Below are positions 28,048 to 37,389 of a stretch of 64,000 bases of DNA, one piece after another. How positions within the stretch are numbered: the stretch's first letter is position 1; every line of letters begins with the position of its first letter. The notes under the pieces are model-generated. The model saw only the letters and a list, made by a program, of their open reading frames with translations. It ran no database searches and was not told the DNA's origin. The stretch lies in contig NZ_QXFJ01000007.1 of the NCBI RefSeq assembly GCF_003584165.1, positions 152,907 to 216,906 of the forward strand, written 5' to 3'. Position numbers and translations under genes: made by a program. The DNA is from Flagellimonas aequoris. GTDB taxonomy: Bacteria > Bacteroidota > Bacteroidia > Flavobacteriales > Flavobacteriaceae.

Positions 28048-29217
28048 TTACATGGCTGCCAAAGAGGTATCAGGTTCAACCTTGAAGGTCTTTTGTTCCG
28101 GTTTGATCTGAATTCCCGGACGAACTTTGAGCAAATTACCACTGATGACCTTATCGCTAGATTCCAGACCACCCAAAACAATTCTGTACTTGTGGTTGTA
28201 CAACTTGCCTATCTGGATGGGTTTTACCTGAACCGTATTATCCTCACCTACCGTATACACTATTTTTTGTGATTGATTGGTAGTGATCACTTCTTCGGGA
28301 ATCAGTAAGACCTCGGTTTCTTGTCCCAACAATCGCATGCGCCCGAACATCCCTGATTCAAGTTCCATGTTCTTGTTGTCAAAAACTGCCCTTCCTCGAA
28401 TGGTACCAGTGGTTTGGTGGATTTCGTTATCCACAAAGTCCATATAGCCGACCCTGTCATAGGAAGTTTCATTGGTCAACTTTACCAACACTTGCTTTTT
28501 ATCGGTTGAAGCTTTTCCATCACTGGCTCCAGCATTTCCAAAGAAATCCGTTTCACTGGCATCAAAATAAAAGTGCATAGGGGTCACTTGAAGGATCGTG
28601 GTCAAAAGGCTGGCATCTGCCGACCCTCCTGAAATATAGTTTCCCGGATCCACATATTTTTCACTGACCTTTCCACTGATCGGTGCTTTTATGGTGGTGT
28701 ACGAAAGATTCAATTGCGCTTCGGCCAACCTAGCGTTTGCTGCCATTAACCTAGCCTCAGAGGATTTCGCAATCTGTTTGCGCTGTTCTACCTCTTCCAT
28801 GGAAACTGCCCTGGAATCCTGTACGGACGAAACACGATCATAATCACTTTTAGTTCTTTGCAGATCTGCCTCGGCTTGCAATTTTTCGGCCTCCGCTTGT
28901 TTTAAGGCCGCATAAAATGGGCGTTGATCCACAATAAAAAGCACTTGACCCTTTTCTACAAAGTCGCCATCCTTGAACTTAACGGATTCCACGTATCCGT
29001 TTACCCTAGATCTTACCTCTACTCTTTCCGAAGCTTCAAAACGCCCGATGTACTCATCCCAATTGGTAATCTTTTCAGTAGATGGGAGAATATAGGGTGT
29101 TGCCATAGCAACCACCTTCTGTTCCGCAGCGTTGGAATCGGCGCAAGATGTCAGTATCGACCCAAGGATTGCCATAACGCATATGGCCAAAACTGTCTGT
29201 AAATTTTCCTTTTTCAT
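28048..29217 (-). CDS. RND efflux periplasmic adaptor lipoprotein
   Basis: A 389-residue HlyD/AcrA-type membrane fusion protein anchored by a lipobox (AILGSILTSC). The biotinyl-lipoyl halves are RSRVNGYVESVKFKDGDFVEKG and TIKAPISGKVSEKYVDPGNYI, separated by an alpha-helical hairpin. The beta-barrel and membrane-proximal domains follow, including GMFGRMRLLGQETEVLLIPE. It links the inner membrane pump to the TolC duct. The ATG at 29217 begins the lipoprotein signal. The gene starts 182 bp downstream of the araC gene on the same strand. Confidence 0.94.
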   Translation of the reverse strand: MKKENLQTVLAICVMAILGSILTSCADSNAAEQKVVAMATPYILPSTEKITNWDEYIGRFEASERVEVRSRVNGYVESVKFKDGDFVEKGQVLFIVDQRPFYAALKQAEAEKLQAEADLQRTKSDYDRVSSVQDSRAVSMEEVEQRKQIAKSSEARLMAANARLAEAQLNLSYTTIKAPISGKVSEKYVDPGNYISGGSADASLLTTILQVTPMHFYFDASETDFFGNAGASDGKASTDKKQVLVKLTNETSYDRVGYMDFVDNEIHQTTGTIRGRAVFDNKNMELESGMFGRMRLLGQETEVLLIPEEVITTNQSQKIVYTVGEDNTVQVKPIQIGKLYNHKYRIVLGGLESSDKVISGNLLKVRPGIQIKPEQKTFKVEPDTSLAAM

Positions 29218-29327
29218 GGTGTTGTTGTTTTTGGTTATAATGATTGATAATGCAAATACCCAAACCCCAATACAGGCTTGGTATGATAAAATTGTTTTAA
29301 TGTTTAAATGAAAAAACCCTGTCACGA

Positions 29328-29337
29328 ACCGATCGGT
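29328..29337. promoter_or_regulatory. Palindrome upstream of the RND operon
   Basis: ACCGATCGGT is a perfect 10-bp palindrome in the 181-bp space between the araC stop and the adaptor ATG, about 110 bp before the start codon. It could be an operator for a dimeric regulator of the pump genes. The spacer is otherwise AT-rich. Confidence 0.35.
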
Positions 29338-29398
29338 CGGCCGTGATATGGTCAATGTCCAAGAACAAAAGTTTGTCTAGATGATGTGCTTTCGTTGT

Positions 29399-30319
29399 TT
29401 AATTGAGCATACGATAATCGTTCGGGGAATACCCCACTCGTTGTTTGAACAGTCTCGTAAAATGCTGCGGGTATTTGAACCCGAGTTCATAGGCAATCTG
29501 GCTTACTGACTTTGTGGTATCAAAGATGCGCTCCTTGGCCACATCGATCAATTTTGTCTGTATATATTCCTGTGCGGTCTTACCTGTTTCCTTTTTGACC
29601 AGGTCCCCAAAATAGTTGGACGACAAGTTGAATTCGGAAGCAAAATACCCAACCGAAGGGAGACCAATGTTTTTTGGATTATCCGATGTAAAATAATCGT
29701 TCAGCAAACCCTCGAACTTATTGAGGACTCCTTGATTTTGATTGTCCCTTGTGATGAACTGTCTGTCGTAAAAACGCAAACAGTAGTTCAGGAACAATTC
29801 AATCGTTGAAACGATCAGTGTCTTGCTATGCTTGTCAATGGCCTGTTTTAGTTCAAATCCAATTTTTGAAAAGCAGTCCAGCACAATTTCCCGTTCACAA
29901 TCTGAAATATGCAACGCCTCATTCACTTGGTACGAAAAAAAGTTATAGTCATTGATATTTCTGCCTAAAGAAGTCCCTTTGATCAAATCAGGGTGAAATG
30001 CCAAGGCATGCCCCTTGGGTTTCATCTTTTTGCACGCCTTTTTTGACAATTCCTCTGGTTTTGGCGATCTACCGGCCACTTGGCCAGGTCCCATGAACAC
30101 CAATGTACCCTCCTGGTAATCATAATAATGTTTCCCGTATTGCATATCCCCACACTTCACATCCTTCAGCATAACTAAATAGAAGCCAAAGTTCATTTTG
30201 GATGGCATTTTGGGTTCTACTTTTGAAAAGTCGATCACAGAGACCAAAGGGTGTTCTGTTTTTACCCCATAATGCTTGTTATATTCACAAATGCTGTCGA
30301 ATTTTATGATCTTTTCCAT
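29399..30319 (-). CDS. AraC family transcriptional regulator
   Basis: A 306-residue regulator with an N-terminal effector/cupin-like part (about 1-185) and a C-terminal AraC HTH domain (about 200-306). The C-terminal signature runs through VGYFASEFNLSSNYFGDLVK, then VSQIAYELGFKYPQHFTRLF and GYSPNDYRML. This N-terminal type is common in Bacteroidota regulators next to RND pumps. It is transcribed in the same direction as the pump operon, so activation of that operon is likely but inferred. Two half-site-like repeats lie upstream of its own promoter and suggest autoregulation. Confidence 0.92.
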   Translation of the reverse strand: MEKIIKFDSICEYNKHYGVKTEHPLVSVIDFSKVEPKMPSKMNFGFYLVMLKDVKCGDMQYGKHYYDYQEGTLVFMGPGQVAGRSPKPEELSKKACKKMKPKGHALAFHPDLIKGTSLGRNINDYNFFSYQVNEALHISDCEREIVLDCFSKIGFELKQAIDKHSKTLIVSTIELFLNYCLRFYDRQFITRDNQNQGVLNKFEGLLNDYFTSDNPKNIGLPSVGYFASEFNLSSNYFGDLVKKETGKTAQEYIQTKLIDVAKERIFDTTKSVSQIAYELGFKYPQHFTRLFKQRVGYSPNDYRMLN

Positions 30320-30341
30320 GGGTACTGTTGCTTTACTCCAA

Positions 30342-30349
30342 CCAAAGTT
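30342..30349 (-). promoter_or_regulatory. Candidate -7 promoter element of araC
   Basis: The minus strand reads TAACTTTG, an exact TAnnTTTG match 23 bp before the ATG. No good -33 TTTG is found 19-21 bp upstream, as expected for an activator-dependent promoter. Confidence 0.45.
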
Positions 30350-30379
30350 AGATCATTATCTTAGTTATGGTACACCCTA

Positions 30380-30406
30380 CGGTAATAATGGTATGCTTTC
30401 GGTAAT
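30380..30406. promoter_or_regulatory. Direct repeats upstream of araC (candidate AraC half-sites)
   Basis: CGGTAAT occurs at 30380-30386 and again at 30400-30406, exactly 20 bp apart (two helical turns), 31-57 bp upstream of the araC -7 element. Direct half-sites at this spacing are the usual binding pattern of AraC-type dimers. Confidence 0.4.
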
Positions 30407-30761
30407 ATGTATAACTTTTACTACTCTACAGTTGTAATTTTGGAGTATCACAAAAGTATATCAAACTCATTTTAAGCAAAATACACTCTTATTTTTTATA
30501 ATTTGGGAAAAGCAAAAATTTATACTTACGGTGAGGGGTGAGTGTTATGAAGCGCTTAGGAGGTGAAAACAAGCCTATGGGAGGGTGTCGAAAATAAAAC
30601 TTTGGCCTTGCATTTGCCTTGTCAATATTAGTCTTCAAATCAAGACTGAACAAAATAAAGATATCTCGCCGATAGTGAAAAAATGCTAAAATAACCTTTA
30701 ATCCCTATTCAAGAATTGTGTGTTTGGGGTTTAAGACAGTTTGAGGTCAATTGATTTTGAA
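30407..30761. other. AT-rich intergenic region without a supported gene
   Basis: Between the araC control region and the end of the lipoprotein gene I see no coding sequence. A 16-codon reading at about 30547-30597 has a purine-rich upstream stretch (GGAGGTG lies inside it rather than before it) and no support as a gene. No strong hairpin was found. Confidence 0.5.
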
Positions 30762-31349
30762 TCAATATCTCGGTACCGCGAATACCCCTTCAGAAACCAC
30801 CAAAGTATTCAATAATTCTACGGTTCCACCACTTAGGTCATACAACAAAAGTGTTCCGTAAAAAGTACCACTTATCTTGGTCTCTGTTATTTCGGTAAAG
30901 GTTACCGAAGCCAATTCATAAAGTGCGGTTGGTCCTGTATTCAATGCTGCTGAGTACAGATTTCCCTGCTCGTAATAATAGCTCATCAAGAAAACGGAGC
31001 TAGGGGTACGGTCACCCTCGCCAACAATATTGGTATAGTCAACTCCTGTGACAATGTCCGCGGAATCGCTCAAAAAAAGAGTCACTCTATTGAGAGGGTT
31101 TGTTTCAAAAATGTTCTCAATTCCAACAATGCTTGCAACATAATTTCCTGTCCCACTATCAAAAAGAATGGACCCCGTCAGGTTTATTTGGGATTCGGGT
31201 AGATAGTCATAGGATATTTGTGAACCGTCCACCTTAAACCGGAAGTAATATTCGCTTTGTTGATTTCCATTATCATCGGAATCATCCGATGAGCAACCCA
31301 ACAGGACCAATAGGGATGCCAGTGCCAAAAAAAATCCTCTACCCTTCAT
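30762..31349 (-). CDS. Hypothetical lipoprotein
   Basis: A 195-residue protein with a lipobox (FFLALASLLVLLGC) followed by an Asp/Ser-rich tether (SSDDSDDNGNQQ), as in many Bacteroidota surface lipoproteins. The mature part is beta-rich (YYFRFKVDGSQISYDYLPES) and resembles small immunoglobulin- or lipocalin-like lipoproteins of unknown role. The ATG at 31349 starts the signal; the gene overlaps the end of the pspC gene by 11 bp, so the two are probably translated from one mRNA. I do not recognise the family. Confidence 0.75.
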   Translation of the reverse strand: MKGRGFFLALASLLVLLGCSSDDSDDNGNQQSEYYFRFKVDGSQISYDYLPESQINLTGSILFDSGTGNYVASIVGIENIFETNPLNRVTLFLSDSADIVTGVDYTNIVGEGDRTPSSVFLMSYYYEQGNLYSAALNTGPTALYELASVTFTEITETKISGTFYGTLLLYDLSGGTVELLNTLVVSEGVFAVPRY

Positions 31350-31812
31350 TTTTGTTGCCATTCTTGTTCTTGGAGGAATCCATGAAATATCCTATGGCAC
31401 CTCCTATCAACATAAAGACCACTACCCCGATCAGGGCATCCCAAATAATGTCCATCCCATTACCTACGTATCGGTCCACCTGGTCCACAATGGTTACAAA
31501 ATTTTTAAGGTAGCCTGTAATGCCCCCAGCCATTTGTTGCACCATATCGGATTGAAAATGGTAGCTAAATGGGATACCCAACAACGCCCCTATCAGGGCA
31601 AAGGTCACCATCTTGCCCGCCATTTTGTTCAAAATCAAATAAAATCCCAAATAGGCCACTATCCCAAAAGGGATGAACAATAAGGTGAGTACAATGAAGG
31701 CAATCCGGATGACGACGGGTTGCAGGCTTGTTTTTAGTGCCAATTTGCTGCAAACGCCCAGAAGGGTTCTTTCAGGGCGGGTGAAGTATTGGGTTATCTT
31801 TTGTGTATCCAT
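31339..31812 (-). CDS. PspC domain membrane protein
   Basis: A 157-residue protein with an N-terminal PspC domain: the motif TRPERTLLGVCSKLA is followed by two hydrophobic helices (VIRIAFIVLTLLFIPFGIVA and onward). Additional hydrophobic segments occur near residues 68-85 and 125-145, then a charged Lys/Asn-rich tail. PspC proteins sense or buffer envelope stress at the cytoplasmic membrane. The ATG at 31812 is adopted because it directly precedes the domain. It is upstream of and overlaps the lipoprotein gene. Confidence 0.85.
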   Translation of the reverse strand: MDTQKITQYFTRPERTLLGVCSKLALKTSLQPVVIRIAFIVLTLLFIPFGIVAYLGFYLILNKMAGKMVTFALIGALLGIPFSYHFQSDMVQQMAGGITGYLKNFVTIVDQVDRYVGNGMDIIWDALIGVVVFMLIGGAIGYFMDSSKNKNGNKNEG

Positions 31813-31978
31813 TTGGTTGCGGTTATGATTACGAAGATTGAAATTAAAGAAGGGCTGCATTCCTGTAAACTGTAAATGATTATCTGCATGAACCTTCTTA
31901 TTTTATGCTGTATCTCATTTATTCTTTGCGAAAATGTGTATTTTCATTTTGCCTTCATCCAGATTAAAGGGTTGCGAT

Positions 31979-33769
31979 ATGAAATACCTCAAAACATTGA
32001 TGTTGTTTTTGGTTGTTGTGCATTCATACGCCCAACAATTTCAGATAGAACTAGATTCCCTTTCCCAAAAAATCGCTTCAAGCCCAATCAGCAATAAAGA
32101 AACCATCGACCTTAGAAACCAATATACCAAGCAAGCCCTTTTTGCCAATCCTTCCGATACTACACTCTTGTCATTTTCAAAAAAAACGGTAGACTTGGCA
32201 ACGGACTTGAGATATTGGAAAGGACTTTTGTTGGGATATGAACGTGTGGCCTTGGTATATCAATATTCCTTCTCCAATCCGTACAAAGCATTGGAATATT
32301 ATCACAAAGCCTTGGATCTTATGGGAAAGGACAAGGACTTGCAAACGCTTGGATGGAGCATTTATGGAGGTATAGGCACCCTGTACTATGAGCAGGAAGA
32401 ATACGACAAGGCCTTGGAACAGTTCAGAAAGGTATTGCATAACGATAAAAATCTTGAACTTACTGCAACGGCCAACATCGCCAATATTTTTGGCTCTCTG
32501 TACCAATTGGATTCGGCCATATATTACTACAACAGGGCTTTAAATCTTGAACAAGTGACAAACAACCCAACCTATAGGGCCAATCTGTACAGCAACCTAT
32601 CCTTGGTCTATAGTCAGGCAAATCAAATGGACTCCGCTTTGACATCAGCAGAAAAGAGTATCGGCCTTATTGAGCAATATGGAATTGAGTTCGTTCGTCC
32701 CACTGCTTATGCGAATGCATCTATGGCCTATTTGGGCAACAAGGATTATGATAATGCCGAGCAATACGCCAACGAAGCATTACAACTAAGCGAAGCTCAA
32801 GGAAATATTTTTCTTCAAAAGTCAGCTTGGGGCACACTTGCCGATCTGTATTCAGCCAAAGGAGAATTTTCCAAGGCGTTGGAAGCCTACACCAAATTTT
32901 CTGAGTTGAAGGATAGCCTCAACAACCAGAACAGGCGGGTAGAGATCAACCGTAGTCAGTTGGAGTTCGAATTTGAAAAAGAAAGGGCCATTGCCCAAGC
33001 GGAGATAGATAGACAATCTACCATTAAAACGGCTTCGCTCTTAGGCGGAGGCGGTCTGTTGGCAGCATCTGTTTTCGGATTTGTACTCTACAAAAGACGA
33101 AGGGATGCCGTGGAACAAAAAAAAGAAGCAGAATTCAGGGCTCTGGTAGCCGATACGGAATTAAAGGCGCTCCGAGCGCAGATGAATCCGCATTTTATAT
33201 TCAATTCCCTCAATTCCATTGGGGATTATATCCTTAAAAACGACAACGAAACGGCACTGGAATACCTTACCAAATTTGCAAAGTTGATGCGGATGGTGCT
33301 CGAGAATTCCGAAACCAAGACCATACCTTTGGAAGAGGATTTAAAGTTTCTTGAACTCTATCTTCAGGTCGAAGCCAAAAGACAACCCGGTAAATTTTCA
33401 TACGTCATTGATGTTGATGAAGGACTTGATGCTGAAAATACCTTGGTTCCCCCATTGCTGTTACAGCCCTTTATAGAAAACAGCATTTGGCATGGGTTTC
33501 GTGACAAGGATGGACAAGGACACATACTGATCTCCATTAGGGAAAAGAACGAAATGCTCCTGTGTTCTGTAGAAGACAATGGGACAGGCATACATGAAAA
33601 AACAAAAGAAAATAGCTCAAAAAAATCCTTTGGGGTTTCCATAACAGAAAATCGATTGGAAATCCTGAACAAACAACAAAACAAGAAAGGTAAACTGCAG
33701 ATTGTAGATTTAGGTAGTCAAAAAGGTACCCGGATTGAAATCAGCATACCCCATGAACGTTTTTTTTAA
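31979..33769 (+). CDS. TPR-containing LytS-type sensor histidine kinase
   Basis: A 596-residue sensor. A signal peptide (MLFLVVVHSYA) precedes about six TPR units in the periplasm (for example YHKALDLMGKDKDLQTLGW and YDNAEQYANEALQLSEAQGN). A coiled-coil and one transmembrane helix (ASLLGGGGLLAASVFGFVLY, about residue 345) follow. The His_kinase domain has RAQMNPHFIFNSLN with the phospho-acceptor His405, and a HATPase with LLLQPFIENSIWHGF. It would sense periplasmic signals and phosphorylate the LytTR regulator encoded 17 bp downstream. The ATG at 31979 begins the signal peptide. Confidence 0.93.
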   Translation: MKYLKTLMLFLVVVHSYAQQFQIELDSLSQKIASSPISNKETIDLRNQYTKQALFANPSDTTLLSFSKKTVDLATDLRYWKGLLLGYERVALVYQYSFSNPYKALEYYHKALDLMGKDKDLQTLGWSIYGGIGTLYYEQEEYDKALEQFRKVLHNDKNLELTATANIANIFGSLYQLDSAIYYYNRALNLEQVTNNPTYRANLYSNLSLVYSQANQMDSALTSAEKSIGLIEQYGIEFVRPTAYANASMAYLGNKDYDNAEQYANEALQLSEAQGNIFLQKSAWGTLADLYSAKGEFSKALEAYTKFSELKDSLNNQNRRVEINRSQLEFEFEKERAIAQAEIDRQSTIKTASLLGGGGLLAASVFGFVLYKRRRDAVEQKKEAEFRALVADTELKALRAQMNPHFIFNSLNSIGDYILKNDNETALEYLTKFAKLMRMVLENSETKTIPLEEDLKFLELYLQVEAKRQPGKFSYVIDVDEGLDAENTLVPPLLLQPFIENSIWHGFRDKDGQGHILISIREKNEMLLCSVEDNGTGIHEKTKENSSKKSFGVSITENRLEILNKQQNKKGKLQIVDLGSQKGTRIEISIPHERFF

Positions 33770-33786
33770 ATGGAACCGCAACTTAT

Positions 33787-34521
33787 ATGAAAGTAGCCAT
33801 TGTAGATGATGAACAACATTGCATTGACCATTTGGTGGCATTACTAAAACCGTATGGTTCCAAAGTGGACCTATCTTGTTTTGGCAGTGCCGAAGAGGCT
33901 ATTAAGGGTTTGGATTCCATCCATCCCGATATTGTTTTTATGGACGTTCAGCTCCATGCAAAAACAGGGTTTGATGTGTTATCCTCCCTCCCAAAACGTG
34001 ATTTCAGCCTCATCTTTACCACTGCATATGAAGCTTATGCCATTGAGGCTTTCAAGTTTTCCGCCATTGACTATCTCCTAAAACCAGTGGACAAGGACGA
34101 TTTTGAAATGGCTCTTCAAAAAGCTATGGAAAAGGTGGAACAATCTCAACTCCATGATCGGGTCAAGGTACTATTGTCGCATATTTCAACGGAAAACAAC
34201 CCTAAACGCATCAGTATCCCCTCCAATGATGGCTATGCATTTCTGTCGATCGAGGATATTGTTCGGTGTCAGGCCGATATCAACTACACCCATATTTTCA
34301 CCGTTGATGGCAAAAAATATACGGCATCCAAGACCTTGAAACATTTTGAAAAACTCTTGGAAGGCCAACACTTTTTCAGGATCCATAATTCGCACCTGAT
34401 CAACTTACATTATGTGACTTCTTATCATAAAGATGGATATGCCACCCTAAAGGATGGCCTTAAATTGGAAGTCTCTACCCGAAGAAAAGAGGCTTTCATC
34501 AAAGAATGTGGTAAACTCTAA
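33787..34521 (+). CDS. LytTR family response regulator
   Basis: A 244-residue regulator with a receiver domain (VAIVDDEQHCIDH; phospho-acceptor Asp53 in IVFMDVQLHA; conserved Lys in LLKPVDKDDF) and a C-terminal LytTR DNA-binding domain (ISIPSNDGYAFLSIEDIVRC to HFFRIHNSHLINLHYV). It is the cognate partner of the TPR kinase just upstream. LytTR regulators usually bind direct repeats near promoters; none was identified here. Confidence 0.94.
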   Translation: MKVAIVDDEQHCIDHLVALLKPYGSKVDLSCFGSAEEAIKGLDSIHPDIVFMDVQLHAKTGFDVLSSLPKRDFSLIFTTAYEAYAIEAFKFSAIDYLLKPVDKDDFEMALQKAMEKVEQSQLHDRVKVLLSHISTENNPKRISIPSNDGYAFLSIEDIVRCQADINYTHIFTVDGKKYTASKTLKHFEKLLEGQHFFRIHNSHLINLHYVTSYHKDGYATLKDGLKLEVSTRRKEAFIKECGKL

Positions 34522-34545
34522 TTAATAGAAAGGTGAAAATTTAAC

Positions 34546-35463
34546 CTATTCCACTTGATACCCAATAAAGGCTATCTTTTTGCTATCCGGACTCCAAGAT
34601 GGTACATTGATGGTTCCCTGTCCGCCAAAAAACACAGGTGTCAGATCCTTGATTTCTTTAGTCTCCAGATTCATCAATCGGAGTTTCACGTCCTTTCCAA
34701 ATAAATGGTCCTGCTTTTGATCCGAGGTATAAGCAATATAGGCCACCCATTTATTATCTGGGGAAACATGGGGAAACCAGTTGGAGTTTTCATCAAATGT
34801 CAATTGTTCCGGATCACTCCCATCCACTTTCATACGCCACAATTGCATATGACCTGTTCGGTATGAATTGAAATAGATGTATTTACCATCAGGTGAATAT
34901 TCAGGTCCATCGTCCAATCCTTCGGTAAGGGTAAGTCGGGTTTCTTCTCCCCCGTTCACATCAATGGTGTAAATATCGTAGTTACCGTTCCGCTCGGCAC
35001 AATAGGCAAGAGTATTCCCATCTGGGCTCCAACCGTGCCAATAAGAAGGCACTTGGTCGGTAACCTTTCTTGGTGCACCTCCTTCCATGGGAAGTATAAA
35101 TATTGCAGATTTATAGGATTTTGGTGATGGATTTTCCTTGTCATTACTGCTCACCACCAACCACTTGCCGTCTGGTGAAACCCCGTGATCGTTATTGCAC
35201 GCAACAGCCGACCCTGTATAGAGGACTTCCATACTGTTTTGGGAAATATCATAGGTATAAATAAATCCGTTGCTGTTCATGATCAAATAGCCATCCGGAT
35301 GCCAGTTGGGTGCTTCAAAGTGTTGGTTCAATTTTAGAATGGTATCTATTTTACCTGTTTCAATATGAACAGATTGCACAAAACTTATGACATTCTTTCC
35401 TGTTTGACCGTGGACAATACAGGTGAAAAGAAATGCTAGAGAAAAAAATAAACGAAAACCCAT
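34546..35463 (-). CDS. TolB-like PD40 beta-propeller secreted protein
   Basis: A 305-residue protein with a signal peptide ([17 protein letters not shown]) and several WD40-like PD40 repeats, each centred on SPDG or [56 protein letters not shown] and [13 protein letters not shown]. The family resembles the TolB propeller and the propeller domain of DPP4-like peptidases, but no peptidase domain follows. It probably acts as a periplasmic binding or scaffold protein. The ATG at 35463 begins the signal peptide. Confidence 0.85.
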   Translation of the reverse strand: MGFRLFFSLAFLFTCIVHGQTGKNVISFVQSVHIETGKIDTILKLNQHFEAPNWHPDGYLIMNSNGFIYTYDISQNSMEVLYTGSAVACNNDHGVSPDGKWLVVSSNDKENPSPKSYKSAIFILPMEGGAPRKVTDQVPSYWHGWSPDGNTLAYCAERNGNYDIYTIDVNGGEETRLTLTEGLDDGPEYSPDGKYIYFNSYRTGHMQLWRMKVDGSDPEQLTFDENSNWFPHVSPDNKWVAYIAYTSDQKQDHLFGKDVKLRLMNLETKEIKDLTPVFFGGQGTINVPSWSPDSKKIAFIGYQVE

Positions 35464-35524
35464 GTTAATAAAGGTAGGAAAAATGGATGAACACATTCCC
35501 AAGCCATTCCTGTCCATATCTACC

Positions 35525-36409
35525 TCAACTTAATTTTTCCTTGAAAAAATCCATGGTGCGCTTCCAGGCCAATTCGGCTGATTCCTTATCATATCTCGGT
35601 GTTGTGGTATTATGGAATCCATGGTTCACATTGGGGTAGACGAAAGCAGAATATTCCTTGCCATATTCTTTGAGGGCCGCTTCGTAAGCTGGCCATCCGG
35701 CATTTACCCTTTCATCCAAGCCTGCATACTGTAACATCAAGGGGGCATTGATCTTGTCGATATCTTCCGTAGGTTGACCACCATAAAAAGGTACGGCAGC
35801 AGCTAAATCAGGTATTTTAACCGCCATCATGTTCGATATCCATCCCCCAAAACAAAAACCGACCACACCGATTTTACCACTGCAAACCTCATGGGCTTTC
35901 AAATACTCAAAAGCGGCGATAAAGTCTTCCAACATTTCATTGCGATCTCTTTTTCGTTGCATTTCCCTCCCTTCATCATCAATGCCCGGATAACCTCCAA
36001 AAGGAGTAAGTGCATCAGGAGCAATGGTGATAAATCCTTCCAAAGCGGCTCTTCTTGCCGTATCCTCAATATACGGGTTAAGACCCCTGTTCTCATGAAC
36101 CACCACAATTCCTCCCAGTTTACCCTTGGCATCCTTGGGTTTTGAGAGCAAAGCTTTCATCTCTCCACCTCCCTTTGGAGAATTGTAGGTGATGTAACCC
36201 GAATCGAGATTGGGGTCGTTCTTGTCCACCAACATGGTATCCACATAATTTGGCATTAAAAAGCTCATCAAAGAAGCTACGGTAATTCCTCCAACTGCAT
36301 ACAGTCCCAATTTTTCAATGAATTCCCGACGTTGGATCTTGTTATGGGCGTAATCATCATATAGGTCGAACACCTCCTGTTCGATGTCCTCTTTTTTTAG
36401 TTCTTTCAT
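35525..36409 (-). CDS. Dienelactone hydrolase family protein with Tat-type signal
   Basis: A 294-residue protein. An N-terminal cytosolic-looking stretch precedes a twin-arginine type signal, [16 protein letters not shown], and a hydrophobic segment to about residue 52. The dienelactone hydrolase domain has the cysteine nucleophile GFCFGGW (Cys186) with Asp232 in GLDERV and His263 in NHGFHN. The substrate is unknown: the family cleaves lactones and small esters. It may be cotranscribed with the PD40 gene 61 bp downstream. Confidence 0.88.
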   Translation of the reverse strand: MKELKKEDIEQEVFDLYDDYAHNKIQRREFIEKLGLYAVGGITVASLMSFLMPNYVDTMLVDKNDPNLDSGYITYNSPKGGGEMKALLSKPKDAKGKLGGIVVVHENRGLNPYIEDTARRAALEGFITIAPDALTPFGGYPGIDDEGREMQRKRDRNEMLEDFIAAFEYLKAHEVCSGKIGVVGFCFGGWISNMMAVKIPDLAAAVPFYGGQPTEDIDKINAPLMLQYAGLDERVNAGWPAYEAALKEYGKEYSAFVYPNVNHGFHNTTTPRYDKESAELAWKRTMDFFKEKLS

Positions 36410-36852
36410 GTTCTATTTTGTTAGTATTACTTCATTAAATTAACATTTTATCCAGATAATCAGAAGTGTCCATTTCGGTAATAAGTAGCTTAGTAAAAAC
36501 TAATTATGAATTCCTTTCAACCAATCACTGATCCAAATATATAAGTGAACAAAAATTCAATCTCATTCCAACAACCCAAATCTTTGGAATTAAGTTTTGT
36601 GTGATTTCCATTAAAAAAGACTTGTCTTATTTTCCCATCTACATTTAAATATCCTATTCTTCAGAACCTGTCTTCATCAATCTCCAACATCTTACCAGTG
36701 AAGCCCAATGATGGGTCTGGAGAATTGCTATTGATTTCAAAAAATACTTTGGATTTCAGTTATTTAAGATAAGAAAAATTGGATATACATGTATTTCGTC
36801 AGAGAATTAACAATAACGATGGTGATATCAATGGGGAGAAAACCATTATTCT
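36410..36852. other. Intergenic region without a supported gene
   Basis: An AT-rich stretch between the dienelactone hydrolase start and the terminator of the small peptide gene. I found no reading frame with coding character and no tRNA. It contains one TTCGGTAATA segment similar to the repeats upstream of araC, probably by chance. Confidence 0.5.
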
Positions 36853-36860
36853 TCAAATAA

Positions 36861-36890
36861 AAAAGCACGGAGTGGTCACTCCGTGCATTC
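36861..36890 (-). terminator. Terminator after the double-glycine peptide gene
   Basis: A 9-bp perfect stem, GCACGGAGT (36865-36873) and ACTCCGTGC (36878-36886), with a 4-nt loop. On the minus strand it is followed by a run of six T residues, so it is a good intrinsic terminator 24 bp past the stop codon of the peptide gene. Confidence 0.8.
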
Positions 36891-36913
36891 AAATCACGAG
36901 AATTTAAGAAAAC

Positions 36914-37108
36914 TCATATGATGCATACTCCGTTAACACAGTATTCTCCCCCAATAAATCCACATGGATCGGTCCAACTAGGGTGACAGCAGTTTCCTGA
37001 ACTAAAAATTTCCCTACAAGTCTCTCCACCACCAGCACCTCCAATGATTGCCTTTTGTTCTGATGTGCTAAGGCTTTTGGCTCCTTTTAAATTTTCTAAT
37101 CTTTTCAT
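36914..37108 (-). CDS. Double-glycine leader, cysteine-rich peptide precursor
   Basis: A 64-residue peptide with two parts. The first 24 residues, beginning MKRLENLKGAKSLS and ending in QKAIIGG, look like a Bacteroidota double-glycine export leader (KNLKGAK...LS..EQK.I.GG). The remaining 40 residues hold six cysteines (31, 40, 41, 49, 57 and 62) together with Gly, Ser and Pro, and would be released after Gly24. This is the shape of a bacteriocin or RiPP precursor, with disulfide or enzymatic cross-links possible. No modification enzyme, C39 peptidase transporter or immunity gene is recognisable nearby, so it may depend on machinery elsewhere. A strong terminator follows. Confidence 0.75.
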   Translation of the reverse strand: MKRLENLKGAKSLSTSEQKAIIGGAGGGETCREIFSSGNCCHPSWTDPCGFIGGEYCVNGVCII

Positions 37109-37389
37109 AAAATTGATATTAAAATTAGTGTTAGCCTTGAACAGTTAAGGACACTCAAGGAATATGTCCATCTTTCGCGAATAGATATTTTCTCCCTATA
37201 CTTATTTTGAACGTATAGATTGTGGTTTTGATTTTTTGTCCAAGTAATTCTTCACTTATTTTAAACAGCTTTTTTGTTGGTCAAAATAATGTATCACCCA
37301 TATTTGGATCCAAAAAAATATAGATGAAAAAGATTCAATTAATGTAAGAATTATTTTACCATTATTTATGGATTAATATTAATAGTTAT

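Noticed and set aside
30547..30597. 16-codon reading with a GGAGGTG nearby
   Set aside because: The purine motif lies inside the reading, the product has no features, and nothing around it supports a gene.
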